This document shows positions 17,434-26,218 of a stretch of 64,000 bases of DNA, one piece after another. The translations under genes and the position numbers were made by a program. Where the stretch lies: contig JBKDKX010000009.1 of the NCBI GenBank assembly GCA_046344715.1, positions 94,362 to 158,361 of the forward strand. The letters are read 5' to 3'. The notes beneath the pieces are model-generated. The model ran no database searches. It worked only from the letters and a program-made list of their open reading frames with translations, and had not been told where the DNA came from. The stretch comes from CAZAQK01 sp046344715. Lineage in GTDB: Bacteria; Pseudomonadota; Alphaproteobacteria; Rickettsiales; SXRF01. Position 1 is the stretch's first letter. Each line of letters begins with the position of its first letter.

Positions 17434-18213
17434 ATGTTTTTTGACAACCGTGAGCTTGCATTGGCTCATCACATGGCTGATATTTCTGGTGAAATCCTTC
17501 GACGTTACTGGCGCACGCCTGTTTCTGTTGACCAAAAAGCTGATTTTAGCCCTGTTACCCATGCCGACCGCGAGGCCGAAGAAGCCATGCGCTCTGTGCT
17601 TGCTGCCAACTTTCCAGATCATGGGATTTTTGGCGAAGAACATGGCCGCACCAACGAGAATGCAACGAAACAATGGGTGATAGACCCTATTGATGGCACA
17701 CGATCATTTATTGCCGGATATCCGATATTCACTACGCTCATTGCACTGATGCAGCAGGATAAGCCGTTGTTTGGCATTATAGACCAACCAATAAATAATG
17801 AACGCTGGCAGGGCTTAGCAGGTGAGCAAACAACCTGCAATGGCAAGCCAGTACTTGTGCGTGATATGCGCGAGTTGGCTAATGCAAACCTGGCCACTAC
17901 GTCTATGTTACATTTTACCCCAAAAGAAACTGAAGTCTTCAAAGCGCTGCGTACCTCATGCGCAAATTTCCAGCAGGGTGGTGATGCCTACGCCTATGCA
18001 ATGCTGGCAAGCGGCAATCTGGATATAGTGATTGATGCACATATGAAACCGTATGATTATTGCGCGCTTATCCCCGTAATTGAAGGCGCCGGCGGCATAA
18101 TCACCGATTGGTCAGGCAAGCCCCTTTCCACCCAATCAAACGGCTCCGTGCTCGCCGCAGGAACGAAAGAGCTGCATGAGGCGGTGCTGAGTATTCTCAA
18201 CATGTCATCCTGA
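17434..18213 (+). CDS. Inositol monophosphatase family protein, histidinol-phosphatase-like
   Basis: The 259-residue protein has the IMPase metal-binding signatures GEEHG (about residue 67) and WVIDPIDGTRSFIAGYP (about residues 82-98), plus the C-terminal YDYCALIPVIEGAGG. The DGTRSFI variant is typical of the HisN histidinol-phosphatase branch, but no his genes are near, so the substrate is uncertain. ATG 17434 is chosen because it is preceded by AGGT and leaves the divergent Nudix gene free; an earlier ATG at 17335 would overlap it. The last four codons and stop (ATG TCA TCC TGA) come from a palindromic repeat at 18204-18259, which may have replaced the native end. Confidence 0.82.
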   Translation: MFFDNRELALAHHMADISGEILRRYWRTPVSVDQKADFSPVTHADREAEEAMRSVLAANFPDHGIFGEEHGRTNENATKQWVIDPIDGTRSFIAGYPIFTTLIALMQQDKPLFGIIDQPINNERWQGLAGEQTTCNGKPVLVRDMRELANANLATTSMLHFTPKETEVFKALRTSCANFQQGGDAYAYAMLASGNLDIVIDAHMKPYDYCALIPVIEGAGGIITDWSGKPLSTQSNGSVLAAGTKELHEAVLSILNMSS

Positions 18214-18259
18214 GCATAGCGAAGGATCCTAAGATTCTTCGGCTTTGCCTCAGAATGAC
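18204..18259. repeat. Dispersed palindromic repeat, copy A
   Basis: Arms GTCATCCTGAGC and CTCAGAATGAC, with inner GAAGGATC and AAGATTCTTC, form an imperfect hairpin. The left arm provides the stop codon of the inositol-monophosphatase-family gene. The same family occurs at 27831, 58202, 58763 and 61262. Confidence 0.85.
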
Positions 18260-18337
18260 AAATTTTCCCCCTTCCCGACCATCACACTCGCTGCAATCCT
18301 TAAATGATATCGTTGTAATCAATTTTAAGGAGCAGTC

Positions 18338-18694
18338 ATGCCAAGCAGTATCAATTTTGAACCACAAGTTTCTTATAACCTCACCGCAACCATAGCTAAT
18401 GGCCAGACCACCAGCGCAGAAATAGATCTGGCAGGTACAACCCTTTGTGGTCTTATTATTCCCGCTGTCATCACCGGCACAGCCTTGTCACTTCAAATGT
18501 CAGACACCAGCGGCGGCACATTCGTTGCCGTGCAGGATGGCAATGGAAATGACCTAAGCATTGCCGTTACGGCCAACAAATTCATCCCCATCAATAACCT
18601 TGCGGTTACAGCGGGTGTGCGCTTCATCAAAATAATCAGCAATGCATCAGAAGCAGCCCAGCGCAGCATCAAGCTGGTTACGCGGGCAGTGTAA
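18338..18694 (+). CDS. Phage-like structural protein of unknown function
   Basis: The 118-residue protein has no cysteine-rich or membrane region and consists of short beta-like stretches rich in Thr, Ser, Ala and Ile. It starts at ATG 18338 after AAGGAGCAGTC, a strong ribosome binding site. I recognise no named family, but the composition (NGQTTSAEIDLAG, LQMSDTSGGTF) resembles small beta-sandwich proteins coded beside phage tail genes. It heads a run of four co-directional genes (18338-20451). The role as a virion or surface component is inference from context. Confidence 0.6.
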   Translation: MPSSINFEPQVSYNLTATIANGQTTSAEIDLAGTTLCGLIIPAVITGTALSLQMSDTSGGTFVAVQDGNGNDLSIAVTANKFIPINNLAVTAGVRFIKIISNASEAAQRSIKLVTRAV

Positions 18695-18695
18695 C

Positions 18696-18806
18696 ATGAG
18701 CAGGCTTTTATTATTGCTATTCCTGGGCATCCCCTCCAACGCCATCACGCTGGAAGATGGTGACGCGCTCAGCGCAGAAAACAGCGAAATCATCACCTAC
18801 GAATAA
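18696..18806 (+). CDS. 36-residue peptide with signal-like N-terminus
   Basis: The small frame starts at ATG 18696, one base after the previous stop, and ends with TAA at 18806, eleven bases before the next start. The first 15 residues (MSRLLLLLFLGIPSN) are a hydrophobic signal-like segment; the rest, with TLEDGDALSAE, is acidic. Short phage-encoded peptides with repeated LEDG-like motifs are something I recall, which would fit the cassette. The ribosome binding site is poor, so translation may depend on coupling. Coding status is moderately supported by tight packing between the neighbours. Confidence 0.4.
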   Translation: MSRLLLLLFLGIPSNAITLEDGDALSAENSEIITYE

Positions 18807-18817
18807 AGGAATTTCTT

Positions 18818-19681
18818 ATGGCAAAAAAAATCAGCCAGCTTACCGCTGCAACCAGTCTTACTGGCGCAGAACTTATCCCCGTGGTGCAAAGCGGCACCAC
18901 AAAATCCGCCACCATGCAGCAGATTGCTGGTGCAAACAGCAATTACTTCTTCCACGGTTTTGCAGGCGCGCAACTAACAGGCGACCCCAAATTTTATGAT
19001 ATTTCTGGCGCGGGCAATGATGCCTCGTTTGGCGCAAATTTATCAAACACAAACGCATGGGCAAATGCAGGATATGTCTCTACTATTAATCCTGTTGGTG
19101 GTTCTACAGATAGTGTTATTCGTATGCCAGCCCTTAACCTTGATTATAACGGTGGTGAAAAACTTATCATATGGTGGTTGGGCAAAGCCACACCGGAAGG
19201 CTCTGCCGTATCATTGCTTGGTGATGGATTTAATACCACTTACCCTGGTGTTCGCATTCGCTGCAATACAACAGGCACACTACAAATTATCGCGCATGAT
19301 GCTGTCAATAGCAGCTTTTCCAGTACACCAAGCGAAGTGCCATTTGATGGAAACTTACACAGCTTTGCCGCAGTTCTGGATGGTCAGGCCAAGAAATTCG
19401 GTATCTGGGTAGACGAGGTTTATGCCGCAAGCTTAGGTGGAGCATATGCCACATTTGATTCCGGCAATGCCCGCGATACCCGCACTACTAATACATTTAA
19501 CATCGGCACATCAGTGCCAGCAGTGGCAGCCAGCACAGAAGGCATTGTCTGCCAGACGCGGGCGTTTGTGATGTTAAAACTGTCTGCATCTAAACCTATG
19601 CCAACTATAGCCACGCTTACACCTGTGTTTCAGGCACTGCGCCGCAATCCATCCAAACGTATTCTTGCATCAGTATTCTAA
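18818..19681 (+). CDS. Phage tail-fibre-like protein with LamG/concanavalin-like fold
   Basis: The 287-residue protein begins KKISQLTAATSLTGAELIPV followed by VQSGTTKSATMQQI. This opening is common in phage tail-fibre and virion-associated proteins. Residues 45-250 look like a jelly-roll (LamG/concanavalin type) domain, with segments such as LIIWWLGKATPEGSAVSLLG and HSFAAVLDGQAKKFGIWVD. ATG 18818 follows AAAGGAATTTCTT. Its stop overlaps the next start in TAATG. The predicted role is binding of a glycan or receptor. No signal peptide is present, so export would need phage assembly, lysis or a dedicated route. Confidence 0.65.
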   Translation: MAKKISQLTAATSLTGAELIPVVQSGTTKSATMQQIAGANSNYFFHGFAGAQLTGDPKFYDISGAGNDASFGANLSNTNAWANAGYVSTINPVGGSTDSVIRMPALNLDYNGGEKLIIWWLGKATPEGSAVSLLGDGFNTTYPGVRIRCNTTGTLQIIAHDAVNSSFSSTPSEVPFDGNLHSFAAVLDGQAKKFGIWVDEVYAASLGGAYATFDSGNARDTRTTNTFNIGTSVPAVAASTEGIVCQTRAFVMLKLSASKPMPTIATLTPVFQALRRNPSKRILASVF

Positions 19682-20451
19682 TGGCTGGCGGAGATGAGAA
19701 AGATCCTAAAATGAGCAAAATTATTGATTACCCGCTTAATGCTGATTTTTCAGGAGTAAATACGTTGCAAGCGCAAGGTGTTATTGATACCGGAAATAAT
19801 CTTCGAGATGGTATAGAAGGTGCGCTTAGCATAGAAAACGGCGTGATGAAATCTACCATCACACAATCTGATACGCTAACGGCTACTGCGATACGTTCAG
19901 AAATTACTGCACCGGCGGATAGTTTTACCGAGCGTTGGTATGTGTGGGAGTTTATGCTGCCGGAGGGTTTTAACCCCAACATTGCCCCCATCAGCCTGAT
20001 GCAGATTCATGACACTCCAGATGGCGGTGATGGCGCAAAGGCTGTGCCCTTTGCGCTGTATTATGAACAGGCAGGATATCTTGCCGCGCATGTCCCATTG
20101 CAAACGTTGCCAGCAGAAGGGGCTAATTTCAAACCGGCAGGAATTACGGATTTTGAAAGAGGTCGATGGCATAAAGCATGTTTGCATGCGTTTTGGTCAA
20201 CCACTTTCACGGGGTTCAGAGAATTTTATATGGACGGTGTGCCGCTATTTCGGCACTTCAACCTCCCCGCTATGTATAGCGATGTAACAGGCCCATACCT
20301 GAAACTTGGCTGTTATGATGCCACGCATAATGCACGCTTTGGTAGTTGCACTGCCTATTTCCGCAATGTTGCCATATGGTTCGGTAATGATGGGTATTTT
20401 ACGGTAATGGGTGGTATTCCTGCGCTGTCGCCCCAGAGAGTGGAGGATTAA
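19681..20451 (+). CDS. Polysaccharide lyase (heparin lyase I family)-like protein
   Basis: The 256-residue protein resembles the PF14099 polysaccharide lyase fold. It has YVWEFMLPEGFNP (about residue 80), ISLMQIHDTPDGG (about residue 103), a central RGRWHKACLHAFWS (about residue 160), then FREFYMDGVPLF and GPYLKLGCYD. This order matches the family, which cleaves acidic polysaccharides by beta-elimination. It is translationally coupled to the tail-fibre-like gene by TAATG. No signal peptide is visible. In a phage setting it would be a depolymerase, attractive given the adjacent exopolysaccharide genes. Catalytic residues were not verified. Confidence 0.6.
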   Translation: MAGGDEKDPKMSKIIDYPLNADFSGVNTLQAQGVIDTGNNLRDGIEGALSIENGVMKSTITQSDTLTATAIRSEITAPADSFTERWYVWEFMLPEGFNPNIAPISLMQIHDTPDGGDGAKAVPFALYYEQAGYLAAHVPLQTLPAEGANFKPAGITDFERGRWHKACLHAFWSTTFTGFREFYMDGVPLFRHFNLPAMYSDVTGPYLKLGCYDATHNARFGSCTAYFRNVAIWFGNDGYFTVMGGIPALSPQRVED

Positions 20452-20461
20452 TGCCATGGAG

Positions 20462-21250
20462 TCATTGCGAGGAGCGATAATAACAAAATTTTTCCCTCCA
20501 CACCAACACCAAAAACCTGCCATTCGTCACGAGGTAACGCTTAAACATACGCCGTGGCTCTTGTAGAAAACGATAAAACCACTCAAGACCAGAATTCTGC
20601 ATCCAGAGTGGCGCGCGTTTGGTAATGCCGACTTTAATATCAATAGAACCACCTACCCCCATAAGAAAAGGTACATTGATGATGTCTTTATATTGTGAAA
20701 GCAGGCGCTCTTTAGTAGGGCTAGAAATAGCGATGAAGAGGCAATCGGCATTACTTGCGGCAATATCACGGATAATCCCCTCTTCCTCCGCCGGTGTAAA
20801 ATATCCATTGCGATAGCCCACAATGCTTATTGTTGGATATTGCGTTTTTATATTGGCAATGGCGAGTTCTAACACTTCCTGCTTTGCACCAAAAAAATAT
20901 GGGCGATAGCCTTTTGCGGCACACAAGCTCAACAGATTTTCCATAATATCCACGCCGCTTACACGCTCTGGTACAGTATGCCCGCAAAGCCGTGCACCCC
21001 ACACCACTCCCATACCATCTATGTTAATGAGATCACTGCTGGATACATCCTGGCGCAGTACAGCATCGTGCTGCATGTTCACCAGCTTTGCGACATTCAC
21101 CACTACATGTTGCAGCCGTATGCGCGTTTGCATGGCATGTTCCATAATAGCAAGTGTTTCCTGCATGGTAAGTGCATCCATCGGCGCGCTCATGAATGTA
21201 AAACGGCGAGTAGGGTTTTTGGTGTATGACGCTGTGTCAAACAACGTCAT
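20462..21250 (-). CDS. WecG/TagA/CpsF family glycosyltransferase
   Basis: The 262-residue protein has the family signatures NIDGMGVVWGARL (about residue 90), PERVSGVDIM, PYFFGAKQEVLELA and the late SPTKERLL and GVGGSIDIKVG. These enzymes transfer N-acetylmannosamine or its uronate to a lipid-linked GlcNAc during cell-surface polymer synthesis, at the cytoplasmic face of the membrane. The start ATG 21250 overlaps the wecB stop (ATGA), so both are co-translated. With WecB making UDP-ManNAc and no UDP-ManNAc dehydrogenase in view, a TagA-type ManNAc transfer is the simplest reading. The C-terminus is basic and may bind the membrane. Confidence 0.88.
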   Translation of the reverse strand: MTLFDTASYTKNPTRRFTFMSAPMDALTMQETLAIMEHAMQTRIRLQHVVVNVAKLVNMQHDAVLRQDVSSSDLINIDGMGVVWGARLCGHTVPERVSGVDIMENLLSLCAAKGYRPYFFGAKQEVLELAIANIKTQYPTISIVGYRNGYFTPAEEEGIIRDIAASNADCLFIAISSPTKERLLSQYKDIINVPFLMGVGGSIDIKVGITKRAPLWMQNSGLEWFYRFLQEPRRMFKRYLVTNGRFLVLVWREKFCYYRSSQ

Positions 21251-22443
21251 GCCGCTTTATACTCAAAATTATTGCTGGTGCTGTGTTTACCGGAAAGTAT
21301 ATTAATGATGCGGTTGCTGGCCTTGCCATCGCCGTAAGGATTAGCGGTTTTTGCCATTTTTGCATAGGAAAGATCATTATCTAACAACTCAATCGTATGA
21401 GTAATAATCTGCTCGCTCTTTGCGCCTACAAGCTTTGCTGTGCCAGCCAGTACAGCCTCTGGCCGCTCGGTATTATCACGCATGACAAGCACCGGTTTAC
21501 CCAAAGACGGCGCTTCTTCCTGTACACCGCCGGAATCCGTGAGCACAAGGTAAGAGCGCTGCATCAACGCAACAAATTCTGGGTAATCTAATGGCTTGAT
21601 AAGATGCACATTATCAATATCGGCCAGTGCCTCACGCACGGTGCTCTGAACATGTTGGTTTAGATGCACGGGATAAACGAACTGCACGTTTTGGGTTACG
21701 TATTTTTTAGCTAGCTGCCTTACTGCCTTGCAGATTTCTTGTAATCCTTCGCCATAATTCTCACGGCGATGGCTGGTAACTAATACAATTCGGTGTGATT
21801 GAGGAATATTCGCTACTGGATTTAATGGCTTTTTTGCTAACATATCGCGTGTTTCAAACAGTGCATCAATCACTGTATTACCCGTTACAAATACATTCTG
21901 GGTAATGCTTTCTCGTTTTAAAGCCTCAGCAGCCTGCTCAGTTGGCGCGAAGTTCCAGTGGCTCATATGACCAATAAGTCGGCGATTCACTTCCTCCGGA
22001 TACGGTGAATAATTATCACCTGTGCGAAGCCCTGCTTCTATATGAGCAATCCGCATAGGAGTGTTACGAAGCTGGTTTTTCCAGAAATGATCATAGCTGT
22101 AATATGTTGCGAGTGCACCTATGAATGCCGACGTAGTATCTCCTTGCACCATGATAATGTCTGGTGCTACGTCCTCAATCACATCATGTAAACCGGAAAG
22201 TAATCTGCCTGCCAGATGTGACAGCGGCTGCTGGTGGCGCATTACATCCAGCGTATAATCTCTTGAGATGCCGAACCAATCAAGGATTGGAAACATCATG
22301 TCTGTATGTTGTCCGGTAGCACAAACGGCCACATCAAAGGCTTTATTGCGGTGCATGGCACGGATAATTGGCGCCATTTTAATAGCTTCGGGCCTGGTGC
22401 CAATAACAGCAATAACTTTGTGTTTTTTATTACTATTTTTCAT
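21247..22443 (-). CDS. wecB: UDP-N-acetylglucosamine 2-epimerase (non-hydrolysing)
   Basis: The 398-residue protein interconverts UDP-GlcNAc and UDP-ManNAc. It shows VIAVIGTRPEAIKMAP at the N-terminus, VQGDTTSAF (about residue 105), HIEAGLRTGD (about residue 137), HRRENYG (about residue 220) and LTDSGGVQEEAPSLGKPVLV (about residues 290-310), all typical. ATG 22443 is chosen over an open TTG at 22485 because MKNSNKKHKVIAV is the normal beginning. It forms a two-gene operon with the downstream WecG/TagA-like transferase, and diverges from the Wzc-like gene. Confidence 0.93.
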   Translation of the reverse strand: MKNSNKKHKVIAVIGTRPEAIKMAPIIRAMHRNKAFDVAVCATGQHTDMMFPILDWFGISRDYTLDVMRHQQPLSHLAGRLLSGLHDVIEDVAPDIIMVQGDTTSAFIGALATYYSYDHFWKNQLRNTPMRIAHIEAGLRTGDNYSPYPEEVNRRLIGHMSHWNFAPTEQAAEALKRESITQNVFVTGNTVIDALFETRDMLAKKPLNPVANIPQSHRIVLVTSHRRENYGEGLQEICKAVRQLAKKYVTQNVQFVYPVHLNQHVQSTVREALADIDNVHLIKPLDYPEFVALMQRSYLVLTDSGGVQEEAPSLGKPVLVMRDNTERPEAVLAGTAKLVGAKSEQIITHTIELLDNDLSYAKMAKTANPYGDGKASNRIINILSGKHSTSNNFEYKAA

Positions 22444-22623
22444 TATCGGCCAAATTTCAAAATTAAGTTGGTTGCATTGCAGCAAGGTAAGCCAGTTTAC
22501 AGTATTAATTTCAACTGTTTTTGTATGAAGATTTTGTCATAAACTTCTGAGTTGATATTAACTTTTTATACGGGCATACAAGAGTGTCCCAATATTGGAA
22601 GATCAAGGCTAAGCGAGCGTATC

Positions 22624-24654
22624 GTGCTGCAAGAAAATAACAATCAGGCAAATAATGCAAACGTGCCAGACGTGTTTGAAGTGCTGCGCGTGTTGTTGCG
22701 CTATAAAAAGCTGATGGCGCAGATAATGGTTGGTTGCATGGCAGTTGGTTTTATTATCATCATGCTGTTGCCGAATTATTATAAGGCCTATGCAACCATT
22801 GTACTCAATGAGCAAAGCCTGAATGTCAGTGACTTCCAGAATATATTCTCCGGTGTAAAGCAGGATAATATGTCAGTGCAGACGGAATTAAAAATACTCA
22901 ATTCACACAGCCTTGCACTGGCCACGGTACAAAAAAGTGAACTGCTCAAACATCCTGAATATGCTGGCATTGAACGTGAGGAAGAAGCCATAAGTGCTTT
23001 TGCAAAAAATCTTTCGGTAAATTCACAAGGTGTATCACGCGCCATTGAAATTATATTTAAATCCAAAGATCCTGAATTTGCTGCTAAAGTGGCAAATATC
23101 CATGCAAATTCCTATCTTGAATCGCAGGTGGAATTCAAACGCCAGCAGGCGGAAAAAATGCGCGGGTGGTTTGAGGTAAAGGTAAAGGAACTGAAAGCTG
23201 ATGCGATCAAAAAAGCGCAGGCCGTGCAGGATTATCGCGCGAAAGAAAAACTGGTAATAGGCAAGGATAAAAATGAGCTTATTTACCAACAAATTTCAGA
23301 TGTAGCAGGCCAGTTAGTGCCCGTTGAGGTGAGCAAGTATGGGATGCAAGCGAAATCACAGGATGCAGATAAAACGGACTCTGATGATATCATTAAATCT
23401 CCCCTTATCCAGAACTTAAAAACGCAAGCCAGTAACATTTCGCAAGAGCTTGGATCGCTGCGTGCCAAATATGGTCCGAACCACCCTAGGGTGCTGGAGA
23501 TAAAAAACAGGCTAACGCAGGTGAATGCAGCGATTGCTTCTGAGACGGCAGCCATAGAAGGTGCAGTGATAAAAACGCAGGCGGCAACAGAAACACAGGA
23601 AACCTTGCTTAAATCGCGGCTGGATACACTTAATCAGGAAGCAGATAATCTGCGCGATAAAATGATTACGCTGGAAAGCTTGCAGATCGAGGCTGACGCT
23701 AGCAAGAAGATACTGGATAATTTTTTGAAGAATTATGAAACCATCCAGTCGCAGGTGAGCTTCGCATGGCCGGATGCCACGCTGGTTTCACCCGCAGTTA
23801 CCCCAACAAAACCAGCGCCCCCCGGTAAAAAATTGCTGATGTTTTTTGTAACTATTCTCTCTGCATCACTGGCACTTACCGTGGTGTTTATGAAGGAACT
23901 GATGCAACGTGGTGTACGCAGTTTTGATGATGTGCGCCAGCTACAGCAGATTCCCCTTGGCATTCTTCCATTTGCTGCGGATATTGCTACTGCTATGCAT
24001 TCCACTGATGCCTCCAGTTACCGCGAGGCGGTTAAGCGTGTGTATATGTCTGGACTAATGAATAGTAAGGCACGTACCTTGCTTGTAACCTCTGCCATGC
24101 CCAAAGAGGGACGCAGCACCCTGGCACAATCAATGGCAAATTACCTCGTCTCGCTGGGGCATAATGTAGTGCTGGTCGATGCTGATTTTCTGCGCCCTAC
24201 TCTAACGAAAAATTCTGGATTGCGTAAAGCCATTGGGTTTACGGATGTGCTGCTTGGCTGCGCCACGCTGGACGATGCAATAAGTACTGATGAAGATGTC
24301 CGTTTTCTACCAGCAGGCAGCCAGTTACCTGCTTCACCAGATATGTTGCAGGAACTTAAATTACAGCGTGTCCTTGCACAGCTTCGCGCTGCATATGAAT
24401 TTGTATTGATAGATTCTGGCCCACTGATGGCACATTCCGAAGCGGCCGCCATTGCGCGCGCGAGTGATGCGGTGCTAGTGGTTGCCGAATGGCTTAAAAC
24501 ACCACAAAAAAGTCTTTCTAATCTGTTTGTTACGCTCAAAGAGCTTGATGCAGAGGTATTGGGTGTAGTGATCAACAAGGTAGATATTGGCAAATATAAA
24601 ACTATCTCCACCAGCTCTGATTTTCTACTGCCTAAAGCGGCAAACGCGGCCTGA
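22624..24654 (+). CDS. Exopolysaccharide co-polymerase, Wzz/GumC type fused to BY-kinase-like domain
   Basis: The 676-residue protein has a cytoplasmic N-terminus, a first membrane segment at about residues 37-57, a Wzz-type periplasmic domain with long coiled coils (about 150-385), a proline-rich second membrane segment (about 395-425, VTPTKPAPPGKK then hydrophobic) and a C-terminal P-loop domain (about 480-660). Such proteins control polysaccharide chain length and export. The Walker A reads MPKEGRST, with Arg at 24112-24114 in place of the usual Lys, while Walker A' VVLVDADFLRP and Walker B FVLIDSGP are kept. The tail has a single Tyr, not the Tyr cluster of Wzc, so kinase activity is doubtful. 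The start is unclear: GTG 22624 is preferred; TTG 22552 is also open. Confidence 0.82.
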   Translation: MLQENNNQANNANVPDVFEVLRVLLRYKKLMAQIMVGCMAVGFIIIMLLPNYYKAYATIVLNEQSLNVSDFQNIFSGVKQDNMSVQTELKILNSHSLALATVQKSELLKHPEYAGIEREEEAISAFAKNLSVNSQGVSRAIEIIFKSKDPEFAAKVANIHANSYLESQVEFKRQQAEKMRGWFEVKVKELKADAIKKAQAVQDYRAKEKLVIGKDKNELIYQQISDVAGQLVPVEVSKYGMQAKSQDADKTDSDDIIKSPLIQNLKTQASNISQELGSLRAKYGPNHPRVLEIKNRLTQVNAAIASETAAIEGAVIKTQAATETQETLLKSRLDTLNQEADNLRDKMITLESLQIEADASKKILDNFLKNYETIQSQVSFAWPDATLVSPAVTPTKPAPPGKKLLMFFVTILSASLALTVVFMKELMQRGVRSFDDVRQLQQIPLGILPFAADIATAMHSTDASSYREAVKRVYMSGLMNSKARTLLVTSAMPKEGRSTLAQSMANYLVSLGHNVVLVDADFLRPTLTKNSGLRKAIGFTDVLLGCATLDDAISTDEDVRFLPAGSQLPASPDMLQELKLQRVLAQLRAAYEFVLIDSGPLMAHSEAAAIARASDAVLVVAEWLKTPQKSLSNLFVTLKELDAEVLGVVINKVDIGKYKTISTSSDFLLPKAANAA

Positions 24655-24656
24655 AT

Positions 24657-25976
24657 ATGTCGGCGGATAGTTTATCAATTCAAGATACATTGCGAGTTAA
24701 CCGTCTGCTTAATAATGCAGAGCGCATGGTAGCAAATTCGCTACGTATTCTTATCATCAATATTATCGGGCTTGGATTCACGGCAGCAGGTATTGCTGCA
24801 CAATCGCTGGTGCCGGATGATGTGCTTTTGTTCCGCAAGCGCGCCATTAGCGATACACTGCCGCAAGGCATTCGCCTTGGCGGGCTAATGGTGAGCCCGG
24901 GTATTGAGGTAAGCAGCACCTATGATGATAATATTTTCCGTACCACTACAGGTGAAAAATCAGACCTTATTACCAGCGTAAAACCCGCAATCGGCATACA
25001 AAGTAATTGGGATAGACACGCCCTGTTCTTCGGAGCGGAAGGTGAATTTGGTTTTTACAAAAATTATACCTCAGAGAATTTTGAGGATTATGGCGTCATG
25101 CTCTCCGGCCAGTATGATATTACCGATGATACGTATGTGATTTTGGCGCTCTCACAGGCTAACCGACATATTGGCCGTGGGTCTTTGCTGGATCCTAATG
25201 CTTCTACCCCTACTGAATATGAAGTAACTCGCCAGCAGTTCCGATTTGTGCGTGAGCTTGGCGTGTTGCAAGTTGAACTGGACGGTCAGAATGAGGATGT
25301 GCGCTTAAGCGATGTCACAGCCAGTGGAGTGCCCAACTCTAGCCTTGCTGAGCGTGATAACCAGAAAATCGGGGGGCAAATCAAATTTGAATATATGCCT
25401 GGAAATTCGCTGTTTGCGCGGTATACGTATGCCAATACAGATTATGCGCTTTCCGGCGGGGCAAGTCGCAACGCGCAAGGCTATGATATTAAATCTGGTA
25501 TGGAGATAGACCTGAATCGCGGCATCAAAGCCAGCTTGTTTGGTACTTATATAAACCGCCAGTATGAAACCGAAAGCCCCGATACCAGCCGCATCTATCC
25601 GGGTGCAACGCTTAGTTATGATATCACCAAGCTCACCACCCTCACCGGCCTGCTGGAAACAGATTTCAACGAAACCACCGTGTCTGGTGTGGCAGGTGTA
25701 TTGCGTACCCAGCGTAGGCTTGGCCTTGCCCAGCAATTTACTGAATTACTCCGCGCCGAGATATATACTGGCCTAAATGACTATAATTATGTGGGCGGCA
25801 CCGGCAGCATAAACCGTGAAACCGATCTGAAATTTGCGGGCGTTACCACCCAATACAAAGCCACAGAACATTTAGGTATTAAAGCCACTTACGACTGGCA
25901 GGAGCGCTCATCTCCCATAGCTTCGGATGAATATAGGGATAACCGCGCTTCCCTGTCTTTAATCTATATGTATTAG
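24657..25976 (+). CDS. Outer-membrane beta-barrel protein of the exopolysaccharide locus
   Basis: The 439-residue protein has a hydrophobic segment at about residues 30-50 that could be an atypical signal sequence, then GIEVSSTYDDNIFRT and many alternating amphipathic strands. It ends in an aromatic residue (LIYMY), as outer-membrane barrels do. The pattern fits the BBP2/OMP_b-brl_2 group of barrels found in exopolysaccharide clusters. It starts two bases after the Wzc-like stop, so the two genes are one unit. A role as the export channel is inferred from position; no Wza-like secretin is visible here. Confidence 0.72.
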   Translation: MSADSLSIQDTLRVNRLLNNAERMVANSLRILIINIIGLGFTAAGIAAQSLVPDDVLLFRKRAISDTLPQGIRLGGLMVSPGIEVSSTYDDNIFRTTTGEKSDLITSVKPAIGIQSNWDRHALFFGAEGEFGFYKNYTSENFEDYGVMLSGQYDITDDTYVILALSQANRHIGRGSLLDPNASTPTEYEVTRQQFRFVRELGVLQVELDGQNEDVRLSDVTASGVPNSSLAERDNQKIGGQIKFEYMPGNSLFARYTYANTDYALSGGASRNAQGYDIKSGMEIDLNRGIKASLFGTYINRQYETESPDTSRIYPGATLSYDITKLTTLTGLLETDFNETTVSGVAGVLRTQRRLGLAQQFTELLRAEIYTGLNDYNYVGGTGSINRETDLKFAGVTTQYKATEHLGIKATYDWQERSSPIASDEYRDNRASLSLIYMY

Positions 25977-26218
25977 AGAAAATCACGAATTTTCAAATAA
26001 ATAGCTTGTGTGCCATGATTTTTTGTGCATAATGAGTCTCGAGTTTTCGCAAGACTCTTTGTTTAATTGCTACCTGTTTGACTACAGTTACTTGTCTTAG
26101 AAATAAGGCAAATGAGATCTACGACATTGTTGATCCCAAGCGTTTAGTAAAGAGTGACCTGCTGAATAATCAGGGTGATTGCTCTTTATTTTTAACGTTT
26201 TTATTTAAGGATACTACA
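25977..26218 (+). promoter_or_regulatory. Promoter and long structured leader of the cold shock gene
   Basis: A candidate promoter TTGTGT and CATAAT (16-base spacing, about 26006-26033) precedes a leader of roughly 180 bases. It holds two hairpins: GAGTCT/AGACTC (26034-26057) and a longer one bounded by AAAGAG and CTCTTT (26149-26187) with inner CCTG/CAGG. Long folded 5' leaders are a known feature of cspA-type mRNAs and act as RNA thermosensors. The frame open from 26078 is unlikely to be coding. Confidence 0.6.

Noticed and set aside
24141..24611. Minus-strand frame of 156 codons
   Set aside because: Antisense shadow of the Wzc-like gene.
26078..26218. N-terminal extension of the cold shock protein
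   Set aside because: The sequence is not homologous, has no ribosome binding site and overlaps the structured leader; the CspA fold starts at 26219.
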